NCBI GenBank assembly: GCA_905214625.1
Contig: CAJMMQ010000010.1
Span: 30,821-94,820, forward strand
Length of the DNA stretch: 64,000 nt
Source: an uncultured bacterium
Lineage (GTDB): Bacteria > Bacteroidota > Bacteroidia > Bacteroidales > Bacteroidaceae
Direction: 5' to 3'
Numbering within the stretch: the stretch's first letter is position 1; every line of letters begins with the position of its first letter. The position numbers were made by a program, and so were the translations under genes. A model generated the notes under the pieces. That model made no database searches. It was given only the letters and a program-made list of their open reading frames with translations, and had not been told where the DNA came from. Positions 53,567 through 62,110 of the stretch are shown in pieces.

Positions 53567-56500
53567 TTATTTAGAAACGCGAACCTTGAAGTTCTTTACA
53601 CCGTTTGCAGTCTTAGCCTTCAGGATGTAGACACCGCCCTGAACGCCAGAAACGTTAACAACGTTAGTGTCTGTGCTGCTAACGAGTGTTCCGTTTGCAG
53701 AATAGAGGTCTACTCCAAGAATGCCTTCGCCTTCAACACGTATATAGCTTTCACCGTCGCGTGTGAGCTTGATGTCGTTGATTACATTTTCGTTAATGCC
53801 GGTAGAAGCAAGCGTGAAGAACACGGCGCTGCCTTCAACCTTGCCGACAACGCTGTAGTAAACGTCAACGTTAACCTTATGAGTAGCATTCAAGTCGGCA
53901 CCATCGCCGAAAGCATAGGTGAATGTAGGCTCTGTAAGTGTCTGCCCGTTAGCCTTTGTGCCGTCAACTCTTACATCGTAACCGTCGACAGGAAGTTCGG
54001 CTCCCTCAGGATCGGTAGCGATAAGACCCATCATCCAGTTGCCTACAAAGCCTGTAGAAGTGAATGTGGCACCTTCGTCAAGAGAATACATGTCTGCAAT
54101 ACCCTTGAAAGGAGTTTCGCCGTCGAGGGCCAGAGGAGCTGCATTAGGAGTAACATCGAAGCAGTCGATTATAAGGTCATAAGCAGAATTCTCGTCAAGA
54201 ACGAACGGCTCTTCAAGTGTTACGATATTCCATTCATTAAGTTTGTAGTTCTCTACATACTGATTTACAATCTCTTCACCGTCTTTCTTAATAATGACAG
54301 TAAAGTCAGCGTCGGCTGTAGGATAGAAACGTACAGACTTGACATCATAGTTTCCGTAAGTCTGGAGCTTATCGCCAGAATATGTCGTAAGAGCCATATA
54401 GCCATAGTTGGTGCTCTCAGAGGCTGTTGCGCCCTGTGACGGATTTTTGCCGCAATACTCAATGACAGTTTCATCATCATCAACAGGAACCGGCCAGTTG
54501 AACACGGCTGTAGTAGCGTTATCTCCATTTGAAACAGCAACATTGCTTATTGCCTTGAATGCAGCCTTGTTTGTAACAGCAGTAAAGTCAATGGCAGTCT
54601 TGCCTGACACCATGCCGTTGCAGTAAACAGCCTCTACCGCATAAGTATAGTCGCCGGCAGGCACCGACTCGTTGATAAAGCTTGTTGTCTCAGAATAGCC
54701 TACCTCAACATTGTCACGATAAACGTTATAGCCTGAAACATTGTCAATATCGCTGCTCATGTCGTCAGACACGAATGTAGCACCGATAGCCCACGTAACC
54801 GGCAATGATGTGCCCAGGCTGGCCTGTGAAGCCTCATTAAGAGAATAGAACCAATCTTCTGTCAGAAGTCTAAGCAAATCGCTGTAACCTGCTGTACACT
54901 TTTCAGAAATCATACCGATGACATTAGAGCTGTTCATCGTAGAAGGCACATTAGCCTGAACTGCAATATATACATCGCCGTCCTGAGGCACGGCTACCGG
55001 ATTAGTAAGAACTACGGTGTTCTCCTTTCCATAAGCAAGCTCCTGGTCTACATGCTGTGTGTAAATCAGTTCTTTGTCTTTATAGATGTTAATATCCCAG
55101 CCGGTGATTTTCTCTCTTGGAACAAACTTCACGGCAGAAATCTTATATCCGTTATACATCTGAAGTTCAGACTTGCCGTAACGTATGGCCAGCTCAAACG
55201 AGTTGCTGCCACCGCCAAACCCGCTGATCTCATCGTCAATGGCATAATACTGCTTTGTCGGGAGATTGCTCTGCGGACGATTCCATGCAAGGAGCACGTT
55301 CTCGGCGTTTTTCATACGCGCGCTGAGTGCGTAAGGAGCATTGGCCGCGTCTGCTTCCACGTCAACCGTTACAAAAGATGATGCAGCAGACTCCTGACCG
55401 TCATTAAATTCAGCCGTAACATAGTATTGATATGAGCCGACAGCCAGCCCGCCATCATAGAATTCTGTAGCTTCAACAAGGCCGGTATTAACTTTCTCTC
55501 CGTTGCGATAAACATTGTAGCCCTTAACATTTGAGCTGTTCACCAAAGGTGCCTTCCATGTTATCTTGGCGGCAGCAAGGCCTTCGAGCACAGATCCCTG
55601 AACGCTTACCGGTTCAGGATTAGAGCAATTCTGATTGAGCTTTACAATTATAGAACGCATATACTGGTCTTTGTCAACAACGGTAATCGCAAATACGCTG
55701 TCGTTCTTTGAAATAGAATGGGCTATCATCAGATTGTATGCTCCCTCACCGTCCTCACGCGACGCGATCATTCCATCAGCTTCAAAATCGACACCCTGAG
55801 AAATAAGATAATCTTCCAGCTTTTCCGTCTTGCCGTTTCTGTAGATAATCGGGAACTGGTAGCCGTTACGCGTCTGCTCGTAACCTATAACCGAAAGGCT
55901 GTCGCTGAAATCATAAAGAACGAAGCCCCAGAAATCAGGATTTATAGAAGGTATAACGGTAGTGGCACCTGTGGTGAAATCGTAGATTCCATCCTCATAG
56001 AGAGCCTTGTTTCCGTCTGATGAGAATTTCTGGATTGCAAAATAGGGAGAACCATTAGATGTATCATCTTTAAGGAAATGACGGTTGCCTTCCTCGTCCC
56101 ACATAACAGTGATACGTGTACTGCCCGACTCCTTTGTGTAAGTCCACCCTCCGGCCTTAGAGCCGTCGTCGGTAACAGCATACACTGACCCGGCATATCC
56201 ATCGCTTAAATCTCGTGCGAACTTGCCGTTCTCCCATACAGCTGGAGAATAAAGGCCCGTAGCCGAATAAAAAGAGCCACCAATAAACTTACCGTCTGAG
56301 CTTATACAGTTGGCAATACTGCTGGCTTCAGAGTCAGTGTACTTTATGCCGTCAGGCAGCTCAAGGTGATGCCACTTGCCGTCATTCCAATAACCGGCAG
56401 AAGTTACCTCCGCGCCGTTGGTAGATGCCTCAGAGTCAGGGTAAGAGCCAACGACTGTACCGTCGTTTGACACACCGTAAGCAAAAGTTCCTGAACCAAG

Positions 56501-56707
56501 ATTCTTGATTTCGTTCGACTCAAGATTCCACACGAATGCAACATAATTGCCAGTACCGTCATTGAGCGTACCGCACGCCCACTCGCCATTTGATGAAATG
56601 GCTGTCACATACTGATAAGGATCGCTGTACATGATTATAGGCTTTGTATCAGCGATGCCTTTCATGCATAGCAAAGAAAGGCAAATCGAAATGCAAACTT
56701 TTTTCAT
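53567..56707 (-). CDS. Secreted propeller/FN3 protein with T9SS sorting domain
   Basis: A 1046-residue exported protein (signal MKKVCISICLSLLCMKGIAD). Residues about 30-350 carry repeated blade motifs (AISSNGEWACGTLNDGTGNY, GVSNDGTVVGSYPDS, VTDDGSKAGGW) resembling HAF-type propellers. FN3 modules follow (about 370-450, 640-705; KGYNVYRNGEKVNTG, SGYNVYRDNVEVGYSE), with two jelly-roll-like inserts between and after them. A sorting domain closes the protein (LGVDLYSANGTLVSSTD ... GVYILKAKTANGVKNFKVRV). The N-terminal part is related to the interrupted gene at 22017-23348. It starts 19 bp after the upstream Omp28-like gene, so they share a transcript. Confidence 0.82.
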   Translation of the reverse strand: MKKVCISICLSLLCMKGIADTKPIIMYSDPYQYVTAISSNGEWACGTLNDGTGNYVAFVWNLESNEIKNLGSGTFAYGVSNDGTVVGSYPDSEASTNGAEVTSAGYWNDGKWHHLELPDGIKYTDSEASSIANCISSDGKFIGGSFYSATGLYSPAVWENGKFARDLSDGYAGSVYAVTDDGSKAGGWTYTKESGSTRITVMWDEEGNRHFLKDDTSNGSPYFAIQKFSSDGNKALYEDGIYDFTTGATTVIPSINPDFWGFVLYDFSDSLSVIGYEQTRNGYQFPIIYRNGKTEKLEDYLISQGVDFEADGMIASREDGEGAYNLMIAHSISKNDSVFAITVVDKDQYMRSIIVKLNQNCSNPEPVSVQGSVLEGLAAAKITWKAPLVNSSNVKGYNVYRNGEKVNTGLVEATEFYDGGLAVGSYQYYVTAEFNDGQESAASSFVTVDVEADAANAPYALSARMKNAENVLLAWNRPQSNLPTKQYYAIDDEISGFGGGSNSFELAIRYGKSELQMYNGYKISAVKFVPREKITGWDINIYKDKELIYTQHVDQELAYGKENTVVLTNPVAVPQDGDVYIAVQANVPSTMNSSNVIGMISEKCTAGYSDLLRLLTEDWFYSLNEASQASLGTSLPVTWAIGATFVSDDMSSDIDNVSGYNVYRDNVEVGYSETTSFINESVPAGDYTYAVEAVYCNGMVSGKTAIDFTAVTNKAAFKAISNVAVSNGDNATTAVFNWPVPVDDDETVIEYCGKNPSQGATASESTNYGYMALTTYSGDKLQTYGNYDVKSVRFYPTADADFTVIIKKDGEEIVNQYVENYKLNEWNIVTLEEPFVLDENSAYDLIIDCFDVTPNAAPLALDGETPFKGIADMYSLDEGATFTSTGFVGNWMMGLIATDPEGAELPVDGYDVRVDGTKANGQTLTEPTFTYAFGDGADLNATHKVNVDVYYSVVGKVEGSAVFFTLASTGINENVINDIKLTRDGESYIRVEGEGILGVDLYSANGTLVSSTDTNVVNVSGVQGGVYILKAKTANGVKNFKVRVSK

Positions 56708-56726
56708 GTTGATTTTTTTTAATTAT

Positions 56727-58583
56727 TTATAATATGATTTTCTTTACTGTTTTTCTTCCGTTCTGAATTACTTGAACAATATAGCATCCGTCAAGACTCC
56801 GGCAATTGATATTCAAACGGTCGGAGCCATTGGCAGAGACCTCTTTCACTACACAGCCGTCGAGACTGACAATGCGCGCTGTACAAGATTCCGTGCAGGG
56901 CAAAATAACGCAGACTTCACCATTATCAGAACAAATAATCTGTGCGTTCAACGTGTTACTGTCAACAGCATTTATACCAGACGTAGCATCAACGACGAGG
57001 TCTGTACTTGCGGCATTAAGCACCACACCGGTACGACTGTCAAACACTGTTGTGACAACACAAAGGCTGTCGATACCATACACGCGATCCGGCAGTGTAA
57101 GCTGATAATCGAGTGAGTATTCACCGCCGGCCTTTATTTCGGCAGGCAGACTGTTGGGCACACCTGAAAGCATGGTGCTGCCCTCTATAGGCAAATCGTG
57201 GAACTTTATGAACGAGCCGGGGATTTCCTGAGGCAGATAGTAATATTCGCCTGAACTGACCAATGTACACGAGTTTTTCTGAATTACCTTGCCTTGGGAA
57301 TATTCCTTGTCGACAACAGCAAAACCAACCCTGTATTTATCTGAAGAATTATCATAATCTGCCGCAAACGAAATGTCTGCATGCATGTTCACATTATTTC
57401 CGTCGAGAGCAGCCGTGGCAGTAACCATAGCCGTCGTAGGCTCTAACATAGCCTTCTCAAGATATCCGGCAGTGTGATACATGTCGGAATTCTTATAGTC
57501 GAGATTACGATTATATATAATAGAAGGAAGACTTGACAGCCAGCTGACCATGGAGCTGGAATAGCCTTCACACTGAAGCGGGTCGGGATTCATGTGTACA
57601 GATACTACTATGACATCCTTGCCCATGCGCTCCTTGACCTCATTAAGATATAGAATGCCCTCAGGACAGTTTGGACACCAACCTCCGGTAACTTCCTCGA
57701 GCAACAGCGTGCGTGGGAAATATGAACTGATGACGCTGTCTGTATATATCTTCTGTTCGGTGCCATCTGCCATACGCAGACTAATGTCATAACGGTTAAC
57801 GCTGTTGGCAGTTAAAGGTATGTCGAATTTATAGTCGAGCACATCTCCCGGTGTAAGTCCAGAAACATCAACATCCTCGGAGAGTACAGTGCCGCCGATT
57901 GTACATGAGACAGACTTAATGTCTGCCGTGCGGCCTATATTCCGCATATTGCCGCTGACTGTAGCAGAAGCGACATTGCCCGAGAACCGGCTTGATGTAT
58001 TCTTAACATCAAAATCATAACCGTCAAGTTCACCTATATAAATATTGTCGATGGCAAGAATATACTTGTTAAGACTGGTGCACACAAAAGCTATATATAT
58101 TTTCTGTCCGGCATACTGCTTTAACGACACAGTATGAGTCTTCCAAAAATAGCTTTCTCCCTCTACACGATAAAGTTCCTTAAAACTGCCTATATCATCA
58201 TTACTCGTAGACACCATTACCTTATAGTCTTCCAAGTAATCATGATATACAGACTTACCATCCCAACGGAGATAAGCCTCTGAATCCGAATCAATGGATA
58301 TTTGTGGAGCTATGAGCCAGTTTTCCTGAGCAAAGTTATAGCTTCCTTGTGTGAAACTGAATGCAGCCTTGTTTGTCTGATTGTCTATTACATTGGCAAT
58401 CCAACTTGAACCAATAGAAACATTCTTATAGTAAGATGTAGCCACAGGATTCTCATCACGGTCAACAGTAATAAAATCAGCGGGTATTCCGTTGTCGAAA
58501 TTCTCGGATAAATATACTTTCGACTGTCCCATTGCTGTAATAGAAAGGGCAACAGCCATTACACCTGTCAGTAATCTTTTCAT
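56727..58583 (-). CDS. Secreted cleaved-adhesin/Omp28-like protein with WCPNC motif and T9SS sorting domain
   Basis: A 618-residue protein from the ATG at 58583 (signal MKRLLTGVMAVALSITAMGQ). The frame is open to 58670, but those residues are hydrophilic and overlap the upstream terminator. Residues about 22-195 form a choice-of-anchor J jelly roll (VYLSENFDNGIPADFITVDR ... ILAIDNIYIGELDG). A thioredoxin-like domain follows with C303-P-N-C306 in LLEEVTGGWCPNCPEG and VIVVSVHMNPDPLQ. The sorting domain is CTARIVSLDGCVVKEV ... DGCYIVQVIQNGRKTVKKII. The plan is close to 18243-20003, but here a sorting domain replaces lipid anchoring. First gene of a pair with 53567. Confidence 0.82.
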   Translation of the reverse strand: MKRLLTGVMAVALSITAMGQSKVYLSENFDNGIPADFITVDRDENPVATSYYKNVSIGSSWIANVIDNQTNKAAFSFTQGSYNFAQENWLIAPQISIDSDSEAYLRWDGKSVYHDYLEDYKVMVSTSNDDIGSFKELYRVEGESYFWKTHTVSLKQYAGQKIYIAFVCTSLNKYILAIDNIYIGELDGYDFDVKNTSSRFSGNVASATVSGNMRNIGRTADIKSVSCTIGGTVLSEDVDVSGLTPGDVLDYKFDIPLTANSVNRYDISLRMADGTEQKIYTDSVISSYFPRTLLLEEVTGGWCPNCPEGILYLNEVKERMGKDVIVVSVHMNPDPLQCEGYSSSMVSWLSSLPSIIYNRNLDYKNSDMYHTAGYLEKAMLEPTTAMVTATAALDGNNVNMHADISFAADYDNSSDKYRVGFAVVDKEYSQGKVIQKNSCTLVSSGEYYYLPQEIPGSFIKFHDLPIEGSTMLSGVPNSLPAEIKAGGEYSLDYQLTLPDRVYGIDSLCVVTTVFDSRTGVVLNAASTDLVVDATSGINAVDSNTLNAQIICSDNGEVCVILPCTESCTARIVSLDGCVVKEVSANGSDRLNINCRSLDGCYIVQVIQNGRKTVKKIIL

Positions 58584-58638
58584 GTGGAAGTTAATTATAG
58601 ACCTTTTCTGATTTTTATATTCTGAATATACATTTATT

Positions 58639-58680
58639 AAGTCCGGATATGCGTCATGTTTCAGACACATACCCGGACTT
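58639..58680 (-). terminator. Terminator after duplicated-module gene
   Basis: AAGTCCGGATATGCG (58639-58653) pairs with the segment ending CATACCCGGACTT at 58680; stem of about 14 bp with G-U pairs. It lies immediately beyond the stop at 58688. Confidence 0.75.
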
Positions 58681-58687
58681 TTATATG

Positions 58688-61600
58688 TTAGTGCTTACTG
58701 CCTGCTACAACTTTGTAGATTGTAGAAGCACCATTCTTGTTTATCTTTACAAGATATACGCCGGCAGGTCTGTTTGTCAGGTCAACCGGATCTTTACGAC
58801 CAATAGCCACCACTGTTCCATTGGCTGTGCAGATATCCATTGTTGCGCCATCACTTACAGTAAGGATTCCGTTATTGAACTGGAAGTCTGAACCAGAATC
58901 CACAGCATCAATTGCAGACGGTATTATCTTGTTGGTTACAGTAACAGTATCACTATTGGCCTTACCTATTACATATACAGTCTGAACATAAACGTCGCGG
59001 GCAATCTCACTGCTCTCGTTGCCCCAACCAATAGCAATCTTATATCTGTTGGTAGTGAGGGTCTCGCCCTGATTGTCCTGAATCTTCATGCCCTTGAGGA
59101 ACACATTGTACTGAACAAACATATATTTATCCTTGTCGGCAGGCTCATCCCACTCCAATGTGACGAAACACTGATCGTTATCATATTCTACGTCAACGCC
59201 ATGAACGTTAGTGGCAGCAGGAAGCTCTGTATAAACATTGGCACGCACCAGATCTGATGTGTTCATACCATATCCATAAGAGTTAAGGGCATCATCACCG
59301 CTCTTGTCGGCATCAGCGTCAACAGCCTGAACAAGATAGTCATAGTCGCCGTTCTTAACATACTCGTCTGTATATGTGATCATGCCGTCTACGGCTGTAT
59401 CGGCCGTCAGGCGGGCAATCTTTATGCCATGGCGCATGATGTCGTAAGCAACATTCTGAACACCGCTAATTGTTGTGGCATTGAATGTAAGATTAACAGT
59501 ATTGAGTTTATCGGCAACTTTCTCTACAATAAGCTCAGGAGCTGACTCGCTTTCAGGCTTATAGTATTCCGTAATTCTGTAATAAACGCTTGCACCCCAA
59601 GTAGAGTTATTCTTATTGTATGAATAGGTCTGTTCCTTGATACGCATCGGCTCGGTGCTTTCAACGGTATATAAAGTCTTGGAGGTCGGAACTTCCTCAT
59701 ATTCGGTTTCCCCGTTATCGCCTTCCACACCTGTTAAAGTGTACTTTGTATAAGAAGCAAGCAGACCATTCTCATATTCCCAATATTCATTCTGTGAAGG
59801 AATTCCCTTAACATCATATTGTTTTTTGGAAATCACATTGTTTTTATCATCATAAGCTACATCTACAGTGAATTTATAGCTGTCGTATCTTCCATCTCCT
59901 TCAATTTTCCGCGGGCAGTCAGGAGCTGCGAAATCACTGTATTTCTCTTCTTGCATAACATAGGGCTTACCTCCATTTACTGTTCCGTAAGTGTCAGGCA
60001 TATAGCGGGCATACCTGATCTTATTACCCTTCTCGTCATACTCATAAACGATAGAGTCCTTACTCTGCAACTTGCGCTCGCAAATCAGCCTTCCGGCATC
60101 ATCGTATGAATAATAAACCGTGTCGACAGACTCCTTATATGCAAAATCCTCACCGTCATATTGTCCATATTGCTGCGAATAAGTCTTTACCAACTGCTTA
60201 TTATCATTATAAACATAGACATTGAATCTGCTCGGAACGAATTCACCCGTAACATAATCGGCGCCATAGCTTACCTCTGAAACAGGAAGGTTGTCAGCGT
60301 TATAATAGCTTACATCCTTCGTGGTAATGCCCGTGGCTGTACCCATAGCATCGCCCCATTTTTCTACAGAGCGAGCCTTATATCCATCCAGGCTGTAAAC
60401 CTTATTGTCTACTGTAATCGTGTCACTATTAACCTTACCTATGGCATAAACAGCCTGAACATAAATATCTCTTGCGATATTATTAGCTTCAGTACCCCAT
60501 CCTATGGCTATTCTATAGCTGTTGACAGTAAGGGTGTCACCCTGATTGTCCTGTATTTTCATTCCCTTGAGGAACACGTTGTACATTATGAATTTATAGT
60601 CATCCTTGTTGGCCGGTTCATCCCATTTCAATGTAACGAAGCACTGATTGTCGACATAGTCTACATTCACCTTACGCAGATTTGTCACAGCAGGCAGTTC
60701 TGTATTAAAGTTAACAGGAATAAGATTTGAGGTGTTCATTCCAAATCCATAAGAATTTATTGCGTCATCGCCACTCGTATCGGCATCAGCGTCAACAGCT
60801 TGCACAAAGTATTCATAATCACCGTTCTTTACATATTCATCCGTATATGTCAATTGTCCGTCTTTTGCGTCAGCAGATGTAAGGCGTGCAATCTTTATTC
60901 CATGGCGCATGATATCATAGACAACATTCTGAGCGCCATTCACCGGTGTGGCATCAAAAGTCAACTTAACGGTATTAAGTTTATCTTCAACTTTCTCCAC
61001 AGTCAGTTCAGGAGCTGAAGTTGCCTCCGGCTTGAAATACTCTGAAACATAATAATAAACATTGGTTCCCCAAGTAGAATCTTTCTTATTGTAGCTATAG
61101 CCCTGTTCCTTTATCCGCAAAGGCTCCTCGCTTAACACAGTATATTCTGTCTTTGATGTGGGCACTTCCTCATAAGTTGTCCCGTCATCACCAGTGACGC
61201 TGTTTACTGTATATTTAACATAAGTTACGAGCTGTCCGTTATCATATGTCCAATATTCGCTTTGAGTCGGTACGTCGCTCGAATTGAATTTCTTCTTGGA
61301 AATCATGTTAAAGTCAGCATCATAGGCAACGTCATAAGAAACCTTATAGCTGTCATACCTGCCGTCGCCAACAATTTTACTGGGACAGTCGGGAGCCACG
61401 AAATCACTGTATCTCTCCTCTTCCATCACATAAGGCTGACCGTTGTTTACCGTTCCGTAATAGTCAGGCAAATATCTGGCGTATCTCACCTTATTGCCCT
61501 GATCGTCATACTCGTAAACAATAGAATCCTTTGACCGAATTCCTTGTTCACAAATCAGTCTGCCAGCATCGTCATACGAATAGTAAACAGTGTCGACAGA

Positions 61601-61927
61601 TGCCTTAAAGGCGAGATCCTCGCCGTCATACAATCCATATTGCTGAGAATACTTCTTAACAAGCTGTTTCTTGTCATTATACTCATAGACAGTGAATCTG
61701 CTTGGAAGATACTCACCGGTGACATAATCAGCGCCATAGTCTGTTTCAGAAACAATCTGATTGTCTGAATTGTAATAACTTACAGCCTTGGTGCTGATAC
61801 CTTTGGCATCACCCATAGCATCACCCCATTTTTCTACGCATCTCAACTTCATATCCGGACTCTGCGCAAAGGCAGTTCCACCTACAGTAATTGCCGCCAA
61901 TAATGCAGCAGCGTAATGTTTAATCAT
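58688..61927 (-). CDS. Secreted YD-repeat-like/FN3 protein with exact 490-residue tandem duplication
   Basis: A 1079-residue exported protein (signal MIKHYAAALLAAITVGGTAF). Two copies of the same module make up nearly the whole protein: copy 1 about residues 26-515, copy 2 about 516-1005, with a period of exactly 1470 bp. Each copy opens with VEKWGDAMG, continues with YD-like repeats (VYYSYDDAGRLICE, SIVYEYDxxGNKxRYARY) and ends in two FN3-like modules (YDIMRHGIKIARLT; YNVFLKGMKIQDNQG). A short T9SS sorting domain closes the protein (MDICTANGTVVAIGR ... AGVYLVKINKNGASTIYKVV). Such modules suggest a surface adhesin or matrix protein; no enzymatic motif was seen. Confidence 0.82.
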   Translation of the reverse strand: MIKHYAAALLAAITVGGTAFAQSPDMKLRCVEKWGDAMGDAKGISTKAVSYYNSDNQIVSETDYGADYVTGEYLPSRFTVYEYNDKKQLVKKYSQQYGLYDGEDLAFKASVDTVYYSYDDAGRLICEQGIRSKDSIVYEYDDQGNKVRYARYLPDYYGTVNNGQPYVMEEERYSDFVAPDCPSKIVGDGRYDSYKVSYDVAYDADFNMISKKKFNSSDVPTQSEYWTYDNGQLVTYVKYTVNSVTGDDGTTYEEVPTSKTEYTVLSEEPLRIKEQGYSYNKKDSTWGTNVYYYVSEYFKPEATSAPELTVEKVEDKLNTVKLTFDATPVNGAQNVVYDIMRHGIKIARLTSADAKDGQLTYTDEYVKNGDYEYFVQAVDADADTSGDDAINSYGFGMNTSNLIPVNFNTELPAVTNLRKVNVDYVDNQCFVTLKWDEPANKDDYKFIMYNVFLKGMKIQDNQGDTLTVNSYRIAIGWGTEANNIARDIYVQAVYAIGKVNSDTITVDNKVYSLDGYKARSVEKWGDAMGTATGITTKDVSYYNADNLPVSEVSYGADYVTGEFVPSRFNVYVYNDNKQLVKTYSQQYGQYDGEDFAYKESVDTVYYSYDDAGRLICERKLQSKDSIVYEYDEKGNKIRYARYMPDTYGTVNGGKPYVMQEEKYSDFAAPDCPRKIEGDGRYDSYKFTVDVAYDDKNNVISKKQYDVKGIPSQNEYWEYENGLLASYTKYTLTGVEGDNGETEYEEVPTSKTLYTVESTEPMRIKEQTYSYNKNNSTWGASVYYRITEYYKPESESAPELIVEKVADKLNTVNLTFNATTISGVQNVAYDIMRHGIKIARLTADTAVDGMITYTDEYVKNGDYDYLVQAVDADADKSGDDALNSYGYGMNTSDLVRANVYTELPAATNVHGVDVEYDNDQCFVTLEWDEPADKDKYMFVQYNVFLKGMKIQDNQGETLTTNRYKIAIGWGNESSEIARDVYVQTVYVIGKANSDTVTVTNKIIPSAIDAVDSGSDFQFNNGILTVSDGATMDICTANGTVVAIGRKDPVDLTNRPAGVYLVKINKNGASTIYKVVAGSKH

Positions 61928-62040
61928 AGGCTTTAATTGTTAAAAAATTAGTATATAATGATTTACCCCTAGTATTAAATGCTAAGTAACAACGTTTAAG
62001 AGTCGTCAAAGTTTTCACACAACACCATGCGTGATAGCTT

Positions 62041-62084
62041 GTAGAACCGGGGACTGGTGCCATATGCCAGTCCCCACATTCTAC
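62041..62084 (-). terminator. Hairpin downstream of 62111 gene
   Basis: GGGGACTGG (62049-62057) pairs with CCAGTCCCC (62067-62075), extended by GTAGAA/TTCTAC outside. It is 27 bp beyond the stop. No U-run follows, so termination is likely but not certain. Confidence 0.6.
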
Positions 62085-62110
62085 TCATGCTAAACTTATT
62101 TTTACATTAT

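Noticed and set aside
53510..54439. 309-codon plus-strand ORF
   Set aside because: Antisense to the sorting-domain end of 53567-56707 and spans its terminator.
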